Assembly: GCA_963693315.1 (NCBI GenBank) | Contig: OY856188.1 | Location: 4,809,335-4,873,334 of the forward strand | Reading direction: 5' to 3' | Length of the DNA stretch: 64,000 nucleotides | From: Diogma glabrata | Lineage: Eukaryota; Arthropoda; Insecta; Diptera; Cylindrotomidae | Part shown: positions 32,691 through 43,796 of the stretch, one piece after another | Position numbering within the stretch: the stretch's first letter is position 1 | How the letters are laid out: each line of letters opens with the position of its first letter | The notes under the pieces: model-generated | The model's input: only the letters and a program-made list of their open reading frames with translations | Told to the model about the DNA's origin: nothing | Database searches by the model: none | Program-made: the position numbers and the translations under genes

Positions 32691-33166
32691 TTAGCAGACA
32701 ATTTAACGAACAGAAATAGTAACATTATTTCAAACAACATAATCCTTTGTTGTCAAACAAAATTAAATATTATTTCTTCTTAGTAGGCGCATAAATGTTA
32801 TAAATTTGTAATTTATTTTTGATAAATAAACATAAACATGCAATCATTTATGAATGAAAACGGAAATTTTTACTATTTGCAAATTACATTTTCACATAAT
32901 TTTGTATGTGCATATTTGTTTTAAATTAATATATTAAGTAGGCGGAAAATATTCGAAAATATTCGCTGTTCCTTCCTAACAGAAAAAAATAATCGAAACA
33001 AATCGTTTTGATTTGCTAAAAAATAGTAAATGAAGCGTTTTGATTGGACCTTATTGAAACTTTTGTTTTTGAGTTGAATTGTCTATGAAATTTCTCATTT
33101 TACTACAATTAAATAATTTAAGTTTCTTTATGTACTATTACTGACAATTACTGACAATATGGAGCA
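32691..33166. other. AT-rich spacer
   Basis: No gene. Short AGTAGGCG words at 32781 and 32937 echo the terminus of the small element at 39617. Confidence 0.4.
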
Positions 33167-33432
33167 TCTTATATATATAAAAATCACGTGTCACGATGTT
33201 TGTCCGCGATAAACTCCGCAACAACGTAACCAATCTTAATAAAATTGTGTTCAGTGTGTGTATAATGGTCCAACTTGAGAGATAGGATAGTTTTTATTTT
33301 GATTAAATTCCTAAATATTTTTTAATTGCGAATTAAATGTTCAATACGGATGGCTCAGAGGCCTACTTTCAGATGGCAGCGTAAATCAATTTATTCAATT
33401 CATAGTAAACTTCAACATCTGTATAAAGCCGT

Positions 33433-33879
33433 GCATTCACATACAACAGAAACAGAAACCGAAACTGAAACTGAAAATTTTCAGTTTCTGTTTCTATTTC
33501 TAATTTGGTTGACGGTGGTGAATAATATCAGAAACGGAAACCGAATTTTGTTTGAGTTTGTGAATTTGTTATCCATTATGAATAATAATATTGAAGGAGA
33601 ACAAAAACAAATAATTTGTATTTATTAAACCTATTTATTAAATTCAAAATTCAAAGCTTTTGTTATCACAATTCAACATAATAATTAATATTATGTGACA
33701 GTTTCTGGTCATGTGACAGTTTCGGTACTGAAACAATTCAATTTTAATTGTTTCCGTTTCAGACAAAACAGACGAATTTTCCATTTCTGTTCCTGTTTCT
33801 AAATTCGGTTTCTGTTTCAGTTGCTGTCAAATTTGTATGAAATTCGGTTTCTGTTTCTGTTTCCGTTGTATGTGAATGC
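33433..33879. mobile_element. 447-bp MITE with GAAACN-rich termini
   Basis: Terminal inverted repeats GCATTCACATACAAC[A/G]GAAAC at 33433 and the complement ending at 33879. Inside the ends are runs of AGAAACAGAAAC and GTTTCTGTTTC in both orientations. It has no coding capacity (the 100-aa frame 33326-33628 is this repeat translated). It sits inside the Helitron 5' region, so it inserted later. I could not define a target duplication. Confidence 0.7.
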
Positions 33880-35499
33880 CCGGTTTAGGGCCATTATTAG
33901 ACTATCAAATATGTATTAGTAAAGAAAGTTTTGTTTTATTTGATAATAAACGAAAAGCGTATTATGTTAAGTCAAAACCTTTCTTTATTAATCATAAAAG
34001 TGTTAGAATGTATCGAAACCTGTAAAAAAAAATTAATGTTTTGGTTCTTATAAAGTTTGAATAAAAATAATGTGGTTTTCTTTCTTTTCGCTTTTCTAAA
34101 TCAATTTATAAATTAGGATCTGAAAAGAACAAAAAACAAAAATTGATGTGAAATATGGTTTTATTATTGATATTAAATGGCGGTTGTCTACTTATAAATT
34201 TGAAAAATTTCTGCAATATTCTGCAATTGCGTATTGAAATATTTATAAAAGATTCAATTAATTTGTAAATAAAATAATTTTGTTTTATTCATTCATATTT
34301 GTTTTCAATTTAAATTACTTCATTTTAGAGAAAAGCGTCTTCGTTTTTTTCTATGATGCATCTTTTTTCATCCGCCCAATGAAATATAGTATTTTACTTT
34401 TAATAAATCCATTTTGGAGTTTTTTTTATTTATTAGGAGTTCTTTTATTAAATGTTAGTTACATTATTGTATATATATATATTATATATATTATAAAACA
34501 CAATAATTAATTCTTCAAAATTAAACAATTCAAAGTTATATAAAAATTTGTCGTTAACAAAACGATTATTTTTTAAATTTTCTTTGTTGATATTAGAAAT
34601 GTCAAAAAAATTTACGAAAAAATGCACATTTTTCTTTTTGATGTAAATCGAAAAAAAAATTGATTTTTTTGCATCAATAGAACAAAATTTTTGATTTATA
34701 TCAATTTTTTTTTATGGATTTGGGTGAAAAGAATTCGACATAAGAGTGAAAATTAAAGAAAACAATAATTTAAATTTATTTATTTTTTTAAATTTATCAT
34801 TGATCTTCAATGTTAATTTACAAAAATCAATATCAAATTGAAAAATACTCTTATTTGTATTGCTAATTAAAATAGAACGATTCCCGCTAGAAGTAAAAAA
34901 AATTGGCATCAAACCGGATGAAAAACTTTCAAAGTTTATTTTACAACTCTCCAATTTCATATCAAATTTTTTTTATTGACCAATATATTTGATAGTGTGA
35001 TATACGCCTTATTAATTTGAGTTAGCCAATAGATGGAGCCGTATTTGTATTTAAAACGTTTTTAATGTCAAAATTTTGAAAATCCACTACGATTTGCTTT
35101 TTCCAATTGTCGTGTATTGTAGGAAAATTTTTCATTTTATCCAAATTATGCTGTATATAGTTTTGTATTTTATTATTATTAACTACAAAATAATAATTTT
35201 TTAAAATATGTAGTAGTTGCCATGAAGTTATATTAAATTATGTTTCTGTCCTTCTTTCACTAATCCTCTATCTACAATAATATGAACATATATATTTATA
35301 CATTTCAAAATTTCAAATGATCGTTTTTCGTTTAGACAGCATAAAACTACTCCAAACAATAAATTAAAAATGAGTAAGTATTACTTAATTTGTTTAAAGA
35401 TAGTAATTTTTATTTAAAATAATAATAATACGGCACTGATCTACTTTATCAGACGCCCTTCTTCCATTTTTTTTAAACCTGGGTATTTCAATAATATAA
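33880..35499. other. AT-rich Helitron interior, nothing recognised
   Basis: Very A/T-rich sequence with short open frames (34280-34510, 34712-34960) lacking any motif. Confidence 0.4.
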
Positions 35500-35504
35500 A
35501 ACCT

Positions 35505-35587
35505 TAGATTATGAAAAAACAGGATAAGCAATATTTTCTAAGTTGAAGTTTCTTTTATTAACATAAAGTAGTGTGCGAATTTAACGT
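35505..35587 (-). repeat. Inverted copy of the 24.9-kb repeat
   Basis: On the minus strand this reads AAATTCGCACACTACTTTAT, then GTTAATAAAAGAAACTTCAA, ending ATAATCTAAG, matching 24907-24989 with a few changes. The flanks on both sides differ from those at 24.9 kb. Confidence 0.55.
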
Positions 35588-36154
35588 GATAGTATTTGCA
35601 TTGGAAGAACACAGTAGCCTAGAAATTTAAATATCATCGAGATTTTTCATTGCTTGACCAAATATGCTTACAAAATAACAGACTTATGTAGATATTTTTT
35701 ATTTAGCATTTTTAACGATCGGAAAATGACCAACCTTATTCAATTTTATCTTATTTTTCTCAAAAGTATTTCGATTAAAATAAAACTGATAATATTAAAA
35801 CTGAAAATTTGATCCTAACTAAAACTGTATCATGTACGCCTTGGTTTTGTTTTCATTTAGAATAACTTTAGAGTGAAATGGATATTATTTGATTGAATGT
35901 TTTTGGTTTTGTTTTTATTTAGAATGAAATTAAAATAAAATATATATTGTTTGGCAGTTATTTCTATCTGGCAATAAAAGAATAAAATTATATTTTTTTC
36001 TCTAAATGGAAAGAGATAACAATGCTGCATGGGACCCTGTATTTTTGTGTTTATTTTGACAGGAGCCTTTTCTTTTGTGGACATTTTTTTCAATACGACA
36101 TTTGAATTCAAAAAACAGCTTTAATTTTATTTTAGTATTTTTTTTATAGTTTTA

Positions 36155-36731
36155 CTAGCGGGACCCGGCGTGCTTTGCTACGCCTATAAATAAAGTTTGT
36201 GCGTATACATTTTGTTGACGTAGTAGCAATAATTTCAAAGAGTAGTAATGAGAAATGATTTTAAATGTGTGTATGTTAAAATTTGTAAATGTGTTTGTAT
36301 GCACCTTCATCGAATGAACTGTCGCGATTCTTGCTGCCCTTGCTGATAATAAGATGACATCATGATCACAACTGTTTGCAACTTTTTTAGTAACCTACCG
36401 GTAAAGAAAGCGTATATTAAACCGCATGAGCACTGTGAAAATTTGTGAATCGATTTTTGTTCCGTATAATGTTCTATATAGAGACACACATGAAACCTTA
36501 CACACCTGAAGACTTATTTGATCGGGTATTTTTTATATATCCTTTATTTTACATTCAATACTAATTTTTTATATTTTACTGATCAACTAGACTGATCCTT
36601 TTACATTCATATTTAAAAAAAAAAAAAAGAAAATCATTGCTCATTACTACTCTTTGAAATTATTGCCACTACGTCAACAAAATGTATACGCACAAACTTT
36701 ATTTATAGGCGTAGCAAAGCGGGTCCCGCTA
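36155..36731. mobile_element. Two Helitron 3' ends arranged head to head
   Basis: The left boundary is a minus-strand Helitron 3' end (CTAG at 36155-36158, upstream hairpin text GCGTAGCAAAGCACGC). The right boundary is a plus-strand 3' end (CTAG at 36728-36731, lacking six bases of that text). About 105 bp at each side are inverted copies of each other. Both match the 3' terminus of the Helitron at 18364, as does the interior text GCATGAGCACTGTGAA. The 577-bp unit could be a Helitron inserted into another near its 3' end, or an inverted chimera. Confidence 0.75.
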
Positions 36732-36812
36732 GTATAATATATAAATATTTTATGACTATGGTAAAATTAAAACTAATCGGATTTATTGTTTCTGCCAAAA
36801 AAATTCTTTAAT

Positions 36813-36974
36813 TAATCAGTAATAAAATTTTGCATAAAACAAAACATGTCGTGAATTCTAATTAATTAATCAGTAATAAAATTTTGCATAAAATAAAACA
36901 TGTCGTGAATTCTAATTAATTAATCAGTAATAAAATTTTGCATAAAACAAAACATGTCGTGAATTTTAATTAAT
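36813..36974 (+). repeat. Three tandem copies of a 54-bp unit
   Basis: Copies start at 36813, 36867 and 36921 with TAATCAGTAATAAAATTTTG and contain ACATGTCGTGAATT. Only one to three bases differ between copies. Confidence 0.9.
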
Positions 36975-37332
36975 TTTTTTCTTCTTGATTTCGCTCTAAG
37001 AGATTGCATCACTGAAACCTTTCCATGAAAAGACATCACTTGTTGTTTTATCATTAATAATAGCAATATCCACGAAAATCGTTCGTAAATCCATCACGAT
37101 CGAGCATAACCAAAAATCGTCTTTTTCACCTACACTTTTAGGCTCCGAGCGATAACATAATCGCACCCTTTAAATAAAATAAAATTTTAAATTATTATAA
37201 CAAACTAAAAAAAATTATCTCTGTATTGGATGGATATTACGTTTTTCATTCAAAGAATCATTGAGTTTATAAAGTTAATAGTCATTGATATTATCCTCAT
37301 GTAAAAGTATCAAAAATGGTTTTTGAAATCAT

Positions 37333-37854
37333 TAGTCGAGTCAAAGAAGAAACAATTTGTATGGAGACCTACAACAAATTTGCATAAAACTGGAAATTTT
37401 TTGAGTGGTAGTTGGACATATACTGAGTACAATCCTAAAAGTTGCACTCTCTTGCAAGTGGGCATCCCCCTTTTTACCCACCCAAATCCTAAAAATGAAA
37501 AATTTTGTTAAATTAAAGTTATAAAAAAACTAGATAATCAATTTTTTGGAATAATACATCAAGTTATAGGTAATTGAATCAGCTATTACACAAAAATAAA
37601 AAAAGTGCAAAATATTTCAGCTTTGATAATAAAATAACAGGGTGATTATAAATTTTTTTTTTAAAAAAATGATTTTTTCCATTTCATTTTTCTTATTGTT
37701 GGTTTTTTGGTAAAATGTATTAAATAAATGTTGTAAACAATTCTATTATCTACAAAACGAAGAGAATTTCATAAAAATTCATCAACAATTGTAGATTCTA
37801 TCATAGATTTAATGAAAAGCAACACTAAATTAAATATTATATCAAGAATTAAAT
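37333..37854 (+). repeat. Outer long inverted repeat, left arm
   Basis: From TAGTCGAGTCAA to ATATCAAGAATTAA this 522-bp arm pairs with 55823-56346 on the opposite strand. Conserved words include GTTGGACATATACTGA, AATCCTAAAAGTTGCACTCT, CTTGCAAGTGGG and CAGGGTGATTATAAATTTTT. Divergence is concentrated in the first 80 bp. The sequence just outside the left arm ends in CAT and that just outside the right arm begins with CAT, a possible but weak 3-bp target duplication. Confidence 0.8.
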
Positions 37855-37949
37855 ACGCAACAATTTCAGAAAACGACGTTTTACAGTTAAGAAAAAACGA
37901 TAGTTAAACGATAGTTTTACAGTTATAGTCCAGTAAATAAAGGTTAAAA

Positions 37950-38187
37950 GGTCGCAAAAATCCTGTCGCGGACGGGACCTGGCGGAAATTGTTGGTCTTA
38001 CCGAGTACTTGACGTGAGCAAAATTACCTTGGGGTTCCGACCCTGTGAGCCTGAAAAATGGCCCTCAAAGTGTCAGAAGTAGTTTCCGGGCCATATCTCC
38101 GGAAATATGGCAGTTAGGGTATTTTTGTGTAGCTAGAAATGAAGGTGAGCTAATTATCTACAGAAATGGTCCTGTTCATTTTCATCG
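37950..38187 (+). repeat. Inner inverted repeat, left arm
   Basis: Starts GGTCGCAAAAATCCTGTC and pairs with 50092-50315. Shared words include GGACGGGACCTGGCGGAAAT, TGTTGGTCTTACCGAGTACT, AATTACCTTGGGGTTC, AGTAGTTTCCGGGCCATA, AAATATGGCAGTTAGGG and GAAGGTGAGCTAATTATCTA. The left arm has about 25 extra bases (CCTGTGAGCCTGAAAAATGG region), the right arm about 20 others. Confidence 0.82.
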
Positions 38188-39115
38188 TAAGCCCGATAGT
38201 TTCCGAGATAACGGACTCAAACCTTGTCCTGCATTTTTCTCTTCATCATGGAGCCAGAACGCCGCTTTACACGTATTTACTAAGGAGCGGCGGACAAATT
38301 AGCGGATAACTCGGTCAAAATTCAATATTTTTCGATGATTCAAAATTCATGTGAAAGAAAAAACCCGTACCTGTCACATCCTGTGATAAAATTCCTGTTA
38401 TCACGTTTGTAAGCGAGTGCAAACGGCGGTCAAAGTTTCTTTTTATTCGGTTTTCTGATGCTGTTTTAAATTTATTCATATTTTTTTTAAAAATTGTGTT
38501 TTTATATGTTTCTTTCTTGATTATTGTACCTGGGGGGGTCTTGAAACATCTCAGAAAGTTTGCCACAGTGGCGTTCTCGTACTTTTAAACAAAAGGAAAT
38601 TTATTAATTTCCATTTTAAGGACTTTCATGGAGTTTCGGAAAGTCCGCGGAAAATCATTAATAAAAGATTTATTGTCTATTGAAGTGCCTCATAAGTTAC
38701 ATCAATTTGTAGCTTAGAATGTCTAGTCTCCGATCGTATTTTTCAAATTGTTTCGAAATTTCCAGGGCTCTTTAAAAGTTGATTTTACGCCCACACGGGA
38801 AAAAACTGGCCAAATTTTTCAGACACTTTTTTTTCTTCCCGAGGAATGTTTTGAGTATTGTTACTTATAGAAAAGTAAAGCTGAGGTTCTCAGTTTCCAT
38901 TGATATAAATAATGTCATTGTTTTTAATCCACAAAAAAAATAGAAAAAGTTTCTCTGAAATTATTTATGATAATTTCCTCTTTTTTTCTGCTTCACGTGG
39001 CGGCGCGTATATTACGTGTATAATATCAGTCCGCGCAGGCGCGCACACATGGCACACACACACTGGCTTCACGCGTCCCTCGTGAACTTATATTGTTATT
39101 GTTTATCGTCAACAA
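38188..39115. other. Upstream non-coding region of the inner element
   Basis: No motif-bearing frame. It includes a locally G+C-rich, CpG-rich stretch at 38990-39085 (CGTGGCGGCGCGTATATTAC, later GCGCACACATGGCACACAC), the likeliest promoter-like segment before the gene, although no core promoter element can be proven. Confidence 0.4.
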
Positions 39116-39245
39116 TAGTACATTATGATGCTAGGACGTAAAGCTAAAGATTTTGGACGGATGTGGAGTTTGCAAATCGAGGCGCTAGCCGAGATTTACA
39201 CCCACATTAAGTCCAAAATAGCTTACGTCCGTGTATCATATACTA
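39116..39245. repeat. 130-bp palindrome, third of its kind
   Basis: Arms TAGTACATTATGATGCTAGG...TTTTGGAC pair with GTCCAAAATAGCTTACGTCC...ATACTA, meeting at CGAGGCGCTAGCCGAG. The apex style resembles the two palindromes flanking the Crypton. Confidence 0.75.
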
Positions 39246-39617
39246 TTTTTTATTCGCCGCAAGCAAAATATTTTAAGAAAATTTGTTTATTCTAAATTAA
39301 AATTATAAATTTTCATAAATTTTAAAATAAAAATATGTGGAACAAGTAACCTTTGACAAAATATTTATTATTTTTTTCAAATTATTGTGTAGCTATGACA
39401 ACAAATGATAACAACTATTTTAATTGGATAATGAAATTTTGAATTTAAAGGTTGCTTTGATAAAAATTTTTATTTTTCATAGAATTTAAACAAATGCAAA
39501 TGCTTTTTACTCTTTTGGACGTAGCTATGACAACAAAATAAATAGTTGAAAAGTGATACTTTAAAGCCGCAAATCACAGTAATAAAGTGACACTTTAATA
39601 GTAGGCGAATAAAAAAA
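39245..39617. mobile_element. Possible 370-bp MITE
   Basis: Short inverted ends TTTTTATTCGCC (39246-39258) and GGCGAATAAAAAAA (39603-39617). The phrase GTAGCTATGACAACAAA occurs twice inside (39391, 39522). It adjoins the palindrome at 39116-39245 and may be one unit with it. Confidence 0.45.
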
Positions 39618-40318
39618 CATTTTGTAGACCATTTGATTGCTGAAAATTTTCTGTTTTGTTGGAAATCAATATTTATAAAAAAAAAATCTGGACAAAAAGT
39701 GAACTTGAAGTGAAGTGGAAATTATTTGGTGCTGTTTAAAAGTTAGTGTTGCTGTTTCAATTTTTGGAGCAAGGGTAAGGAACAGTTAATCTCTTTGATT
39801 GTCCCAAAGGTAAATTTGTTGAGAATTACAATGCTGGAACAACTTTATCATAAATGAATGCAAGTTGAAGTTTGAAAAATTATAAAAGTGCTTGAACATG
39901 AAGATGAGCTGAACGAATCTTGGTGGACGCCGGCGTCCAGCAAAATTTTCCAACTCGTTTTGATTCCAATGTTTATTTTCAAGGGCCCAAAATAAGGGAG
40001 GGCAAGCTGAAGTGCGTTAAGTTATGAAAGTGCTTGAAAAAGAAGATGAACTTGAAGAATCTTTTCTGACGCTGGCGTCTACTCGTTAGAAGCAACTTTA
40101 AACTCCGAGTCAAGGATTCACATGTGTTTACATTCGTTATGTGACCAAGTGTAGACGCTGTTGTGCTGGAAAATGAGCATCAAAATCAAAGGCCAATACC
40201 ACATCCAAACTTGATTCTGGTTTTCTAGCACAAAAAGGTCTACGCTTATTCAAATAACACTTGTAACTGCACCTGGAACTTTTTTCGAATTGTTTACATT
40301 TCTTTTCATTGTAGAACC
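39618..40318 (+). promoter_or_regulatory. 5' region of the nuclease/CXC gene
   Basis: No coding motif. Two related segments (39888-39960 and 40025-40085, GTGCTTGAA[C/A]A[T/A]GAAGATGA, GACGC[C/T]GGCGTC) form a diverged tandem pair. The text TTTCTTTTCATTGTAG just before the start codon (ending at 40314) is a good 3' splice site, so an upstream non-coding exon is plausible. Confidence 0.35.
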
Positions 40319-40985
40319 ATGGAAAGACAATGCAGCAGTGAAACAGTGTGCTTTGTTTGCAAACTTCAAATTATTGATGATGCTGTAAACGTAACTAGAG
40401 GATTGACTAATTTAATTCAAATCAGCAAGGTGCGCAAGGATAATAATGACTTATTGCTGCAAGATAAATCTTCTGTGCTCATGCATGAAAAGTGCAGGAA
40501 GAAATACAATATGAAAAGGGGAAACGTTTTGGGCTATAAGGATCTAACATCTGCGGTCCCAAAACCATTTGACCATTTAATGAGCCCAAAGAAGAAGTGT
40601 CGCAAGAGTGAGTCTTTTGATTTGTCGACTGCCTGTCTATTCTGCAGATCCTCACATTCCACTGCCAAGAATCCCCTCAGAACCGTTCAAGATTCTGAGT
40701 ATCAAAAAGAACTCATGACTATGATAACAAACAATATTACTGACGAAGAATGTAAGATACTATTGGATCATATTGCAAATGTGGACTTGGTTGCTGCTGC
40801 TGCCAAATATCATAAACATCGTCGATCCCTTTTTAATTACAAGTTCGAAAAGAATGATAAGAGTGCCAAGTCTCGTGGCCGTCCTGCGAATGATCAAAAG
40901 TTACTCCAATTTAAGAAAATTGTGGATTATATTGATGAAACTGGCAAAGGCTGTTACAAAATGAGTGAATTGTATAAAATCGGAG
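40319..40985 (+). pseudogene. Nuclease/CXC family gene, copy 1: exon 1 (zinc-binding N-terminus)
   Basis: ATG at 40319 opens 222 codons up to a 5' splice site GGAG|GTAAAT at 40985/40986. The protein starts with a zinc-binding arrangement: C11-x2-C14 and, about 40 residues on, H56-x2-C59 (LMHEKCRKKYN). A second CLFC follows near residue 107. Such paired clusters are common in transposase-like proteins and could bind DNA. The exon itself is open and undamaged. It joins in phase 1 to 41318 across a 332-bp GT-AG intron, because the spliced frame continues IGGEPPLSQSS, matching the downstream frame. I do not recognise a named family; broken partners downstream make the whole gene a probable pseudogene. 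Confidence 0.72.
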
Positions 40986-41317
40986 GTAAATTTACAAGTT
41001 TTTGATTCTGCCATTAATTTTCAAGGTGGTGACTGATTAAATTGCAACTTTGAGTGTATAAAGTTTTCGGAAATTTTTTTCAACTTGTCTTGATTTTTCA
41101 GTCCATTTCTAACTTTATACACTAGAACTTATAAATGATTTAAATTAGTATAACTTATTCAAGAGAAATAGTCAAAAAACATTTAGATTCTTCGAAAAGA
41201 AACCTCAAGGTGATAAAATTTCCAGAAGAATATGTCCTTTTTGTACTGAAGTTCGTAGCAAAATCCTAAAGATTAATGTGAAACAATAACTTATGGTTTT
41301 TTATTATGCATCCATAG

Positions 41318-42766
41318 GTGAACCGCCTCTCTCCCAGTCATCCCTGACCGGGTTTTTGATGAGCAAATACCGCGAGAAAGTAGCTTTCGCATCGCAAACA
41401 GGATCTGGGGCATTCGTGTACTTCAAGGATTCTATGTATGAAATGATGAAACAGGATTGGGTTTCTAAAAAGATTGATCCGGGGGTGCAAGAATCTAAAA
41501 TTCTGGACCAAGCAGCAGCAATAATTCGCCGATACATTGTAAGTCAGCCCGATAATCGGGCAATGTATCCTCCAAGTGACAGCCTTTTGGACAGAATACA
41601 CGACGAAGTCCCAGATAAGCTCCAATATTTGATAAAAAAAATTATTCTAACCAAGAAAAACCAACATAATGTGAACATGACAAGGAAGTGCACTGCCATC
41701 AGCCATTCGATAATGGCGACAGTTCGACCCAGGTCATACATGTCGCACTTGCACCTCAGTCTGAGTGTTACGCTTTTTCGGAAATTCGGTTCCCGAAATC
41801 TTCTCGATATTCTTTTTCAATTGGGCTACTGCGCATCGTATTCAGAATCAATCAAGTATCAAAATAGTATAATGTTCGCTAAGCCCCCACAGATCAAGAA
41901 AGGCGTGTTTGCGCAATTTATATTCGATAATTGTGATTTTAATACAAACACCATCAACGGAAAGAATACTTTCCACGGCATGGGAGGTATATTAGCTGTA
42001 ACGCCCAACAACTGTTATGAATCCCAACAACCCGTCTTACGTAATACTGGTAATAACAACAAGAAAGTTATCGATCATTATAAAATCGTGGTAACAGGTC
42101 ACGAGTGTGGTAATCCGTTTGGATACAAGAATGTTCCAGCTGCCTCACTCGATATACCAGAATTCGGTATTGACAATATTGACAAGGCAGATTTCCTGTG
42201 GATGTATGGAAGGTGTGAGATTCCTGATACTGCTGGGTGGAACGGGTTTATGGGAAAATTGACTGAACATATGCAATATAATCGCAGTAAAATTATATGC
42301 TTGCCGTTCGCTGACAGTCCCCCGAGCAATGTTCAAACTATTTCTACAGTATTGGCATATGCAGCTGATAAAGCGACAGAATTGGGTCTTCACACTTGCT
42401 TTGTAACGTTCGACCAGCCTCTTTATCAAAAAGCTACTGAAATTGTCAAATGTTCCCGGGAAGGAAGCGCCATATCTAAGATTGTAACCAGGTTAGGCGG
42501 ATTTCACTAGCTCCTCTCATATCTCGGTAGTATCGGGTTTATAATGTCCGGGAGTGGCCTGGAAGAACTGCTAAGTATGTGTTATGCTGAGGGAACGTCA
42601 AAAAAAATGCTTTATGGGCATGCATACCACCGAGCCATGCGTGCACACTCGCTGGTTTACTCGGCAAAACATGGTGGAATTGTTTACTGATTTTGACATC
42701 CTTACTTTAAGCGATGTTGAAAACTCTGAATATATAAGTAGCAGTAAGGGAAAAATTTATAAATAA
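41318..42766 (+). pseudogene. Nuclease/CXC family gene, copy 1: central part A
   Basis: Exon 2 begins at 41318 after a CCATAG 3' splice site. It is open to a TAG at 42508-42510, directly after RLGGFH. The same frame then continues with sensible family sequence (GSGLEELLSMCYAEGT, LYGHAYHRAMRAH) up to about 42690, so the TAG is an internal nonsense codon. A frameshift near 42680 moves the text into the frame ending at 42766. Conserved words shared with copy 2 include FDN-DFNT-TI-GK-TFH-MGGI, VTFDQP, RLGGFH, GSGLEEL and GHAY-RA-RAH. No known catalytic motif was identified in this part. Confidence 0.72.
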
Positions 42767-42767
42767 A

Positions 42768-43769
42768 ATGAATGAACTCCAATCGCGGGGTAAAACAGCC
42801 AAGCTTTGGATTCAATATATGCATATGTTTCAAATCGCAAAATGCTTCCTGAAATCTGAAAAAACCGGCGATGTGGCTTCCCAATTGAAATACATTGAGC
42901 GAATGCTTCCTTATTTCCATACATCTGGCCATTTCAATTATGCTCGCTCAGCTCATTTATACGTACAAGAAATGAGAGGGTACATTGAAAATATGGAAAG
43001 AGAATCTCAAAGTCCCCGAGATCATCAAAAATTGCAAGAATATAGGAATTTTGTCAAAAATGGCTTGAATACAATCAGACGAACAGATAAATTTTGGTCG
43101 GGCACCTTTACTGATATGGTGATTGAACAAGATTTTATGAGAATGGTTAAAGTTAGCGGTGGATTGGTGAATCGCGGGTTCAATAGCACTGCAAGTACAA
43201 AGTTCATAGCATCCCTTCCTTTCATGGTGGACATTTGTACCCAAGTAGAGCTATTCTGCGGAATCCAATCTGATTCTAGTGATCAACATGTTGATGCGCG
43301 AGATCGCGAAAAATCGCATGCTGAAGACACGTTAAAATTCAAGGATTGGTTTAAGTCCCATGACCCATTCCAAGTAACCGACAAATTGATTGGCTTAGCA
43401 ACAGGGTTGGTTGGAGGAGACCACGTTAATTGTCACGAGGCTTTTGATATTGGAAGAGATAGTATACTTGAACAAGTTCACGGAAAAACTTTCGGCAACA
43501 TCTCATTTAAGCGAAAGTACCGCGTGATCCCGCTCTCAAGTGCCACAAGCACGATAAAAGTCCCGGAACAGTCAGTGACTTTGGATCCCTTACTTCTTTT
43601 CCAGAGACTATGCCAGATGAAACGGTCCGAGAATGATCTTAAAGACCACTTTGATTTTGAGCTTGCTCCATACCCTATGAGTATTTTCGACAATGGCATG
43701 TTGCGGAAAACGGCCAAGTCGGCATTAATCAAAATGTTCTCTTCAGAAATAGTCCCCCTTGACAGATGA
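42768..43769 (+). pseudogene. Nuclease/CXC family gene, copy 1: central part B
   Basis: 333 codons. It starts with an all-helical stretch (KTAKLWIQYMHMFQIAKCFL, YFHTSGHFNYARSAHLYVQE). It then carries the strongest family signature, WSGTFTDMVIEQDFMRMVKV followed by SGGLVNRG, found in copy 2 as WCGTWSDMVIEQELMRSMKT and GGLTHGRG. Later blocks are SSDQHVDARDREK, GDHVNCHEAFDIGRD and FELAPYPMSIFDNGMLRKT. It ends at a TGA (43767-43769), but the next frame is in register with it, so a single stop separates the two. The methionine at 42768 is an ORF start only. Confidence 0.72.
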
Positions 43770-43796
43770 AAATGCGTTGACGTCATTGATGGGGGT

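Larger units (their letters stand above)
33167..36731 (+). mobile_element. Candidate non-autonomous Helitron, family 2
   Basis: The 5' end A|TCTTATATATATAAAAATC is nearly identical to 30190 onward. The next same-strand Helitron 3' end is CTAG|T at 36728-36731 (GCGTAGCAAAGCGGGTCCCG upstream). The span is about 3.6 kb with A before and T after, as required. No helicase or Rep text was found. The interior holds a MITE (33433-33879), A/T-rich filler and a reversed Helitron 3' end. The pairing of these two ends is inferred from position only. Confidence 0.45.

Noticed and set aside
33326..33628. 100-aa frame rich in ETETETE
   Set aside because: It is the GAAAC hexamer array of the MITE translated.
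24907..35587. The shared 83-bp segments as the two LTRs of one Ty3/gypsy element
   Set aside because: They are in opposite orientation, match only over about 83 bp and have unrelated flanks.
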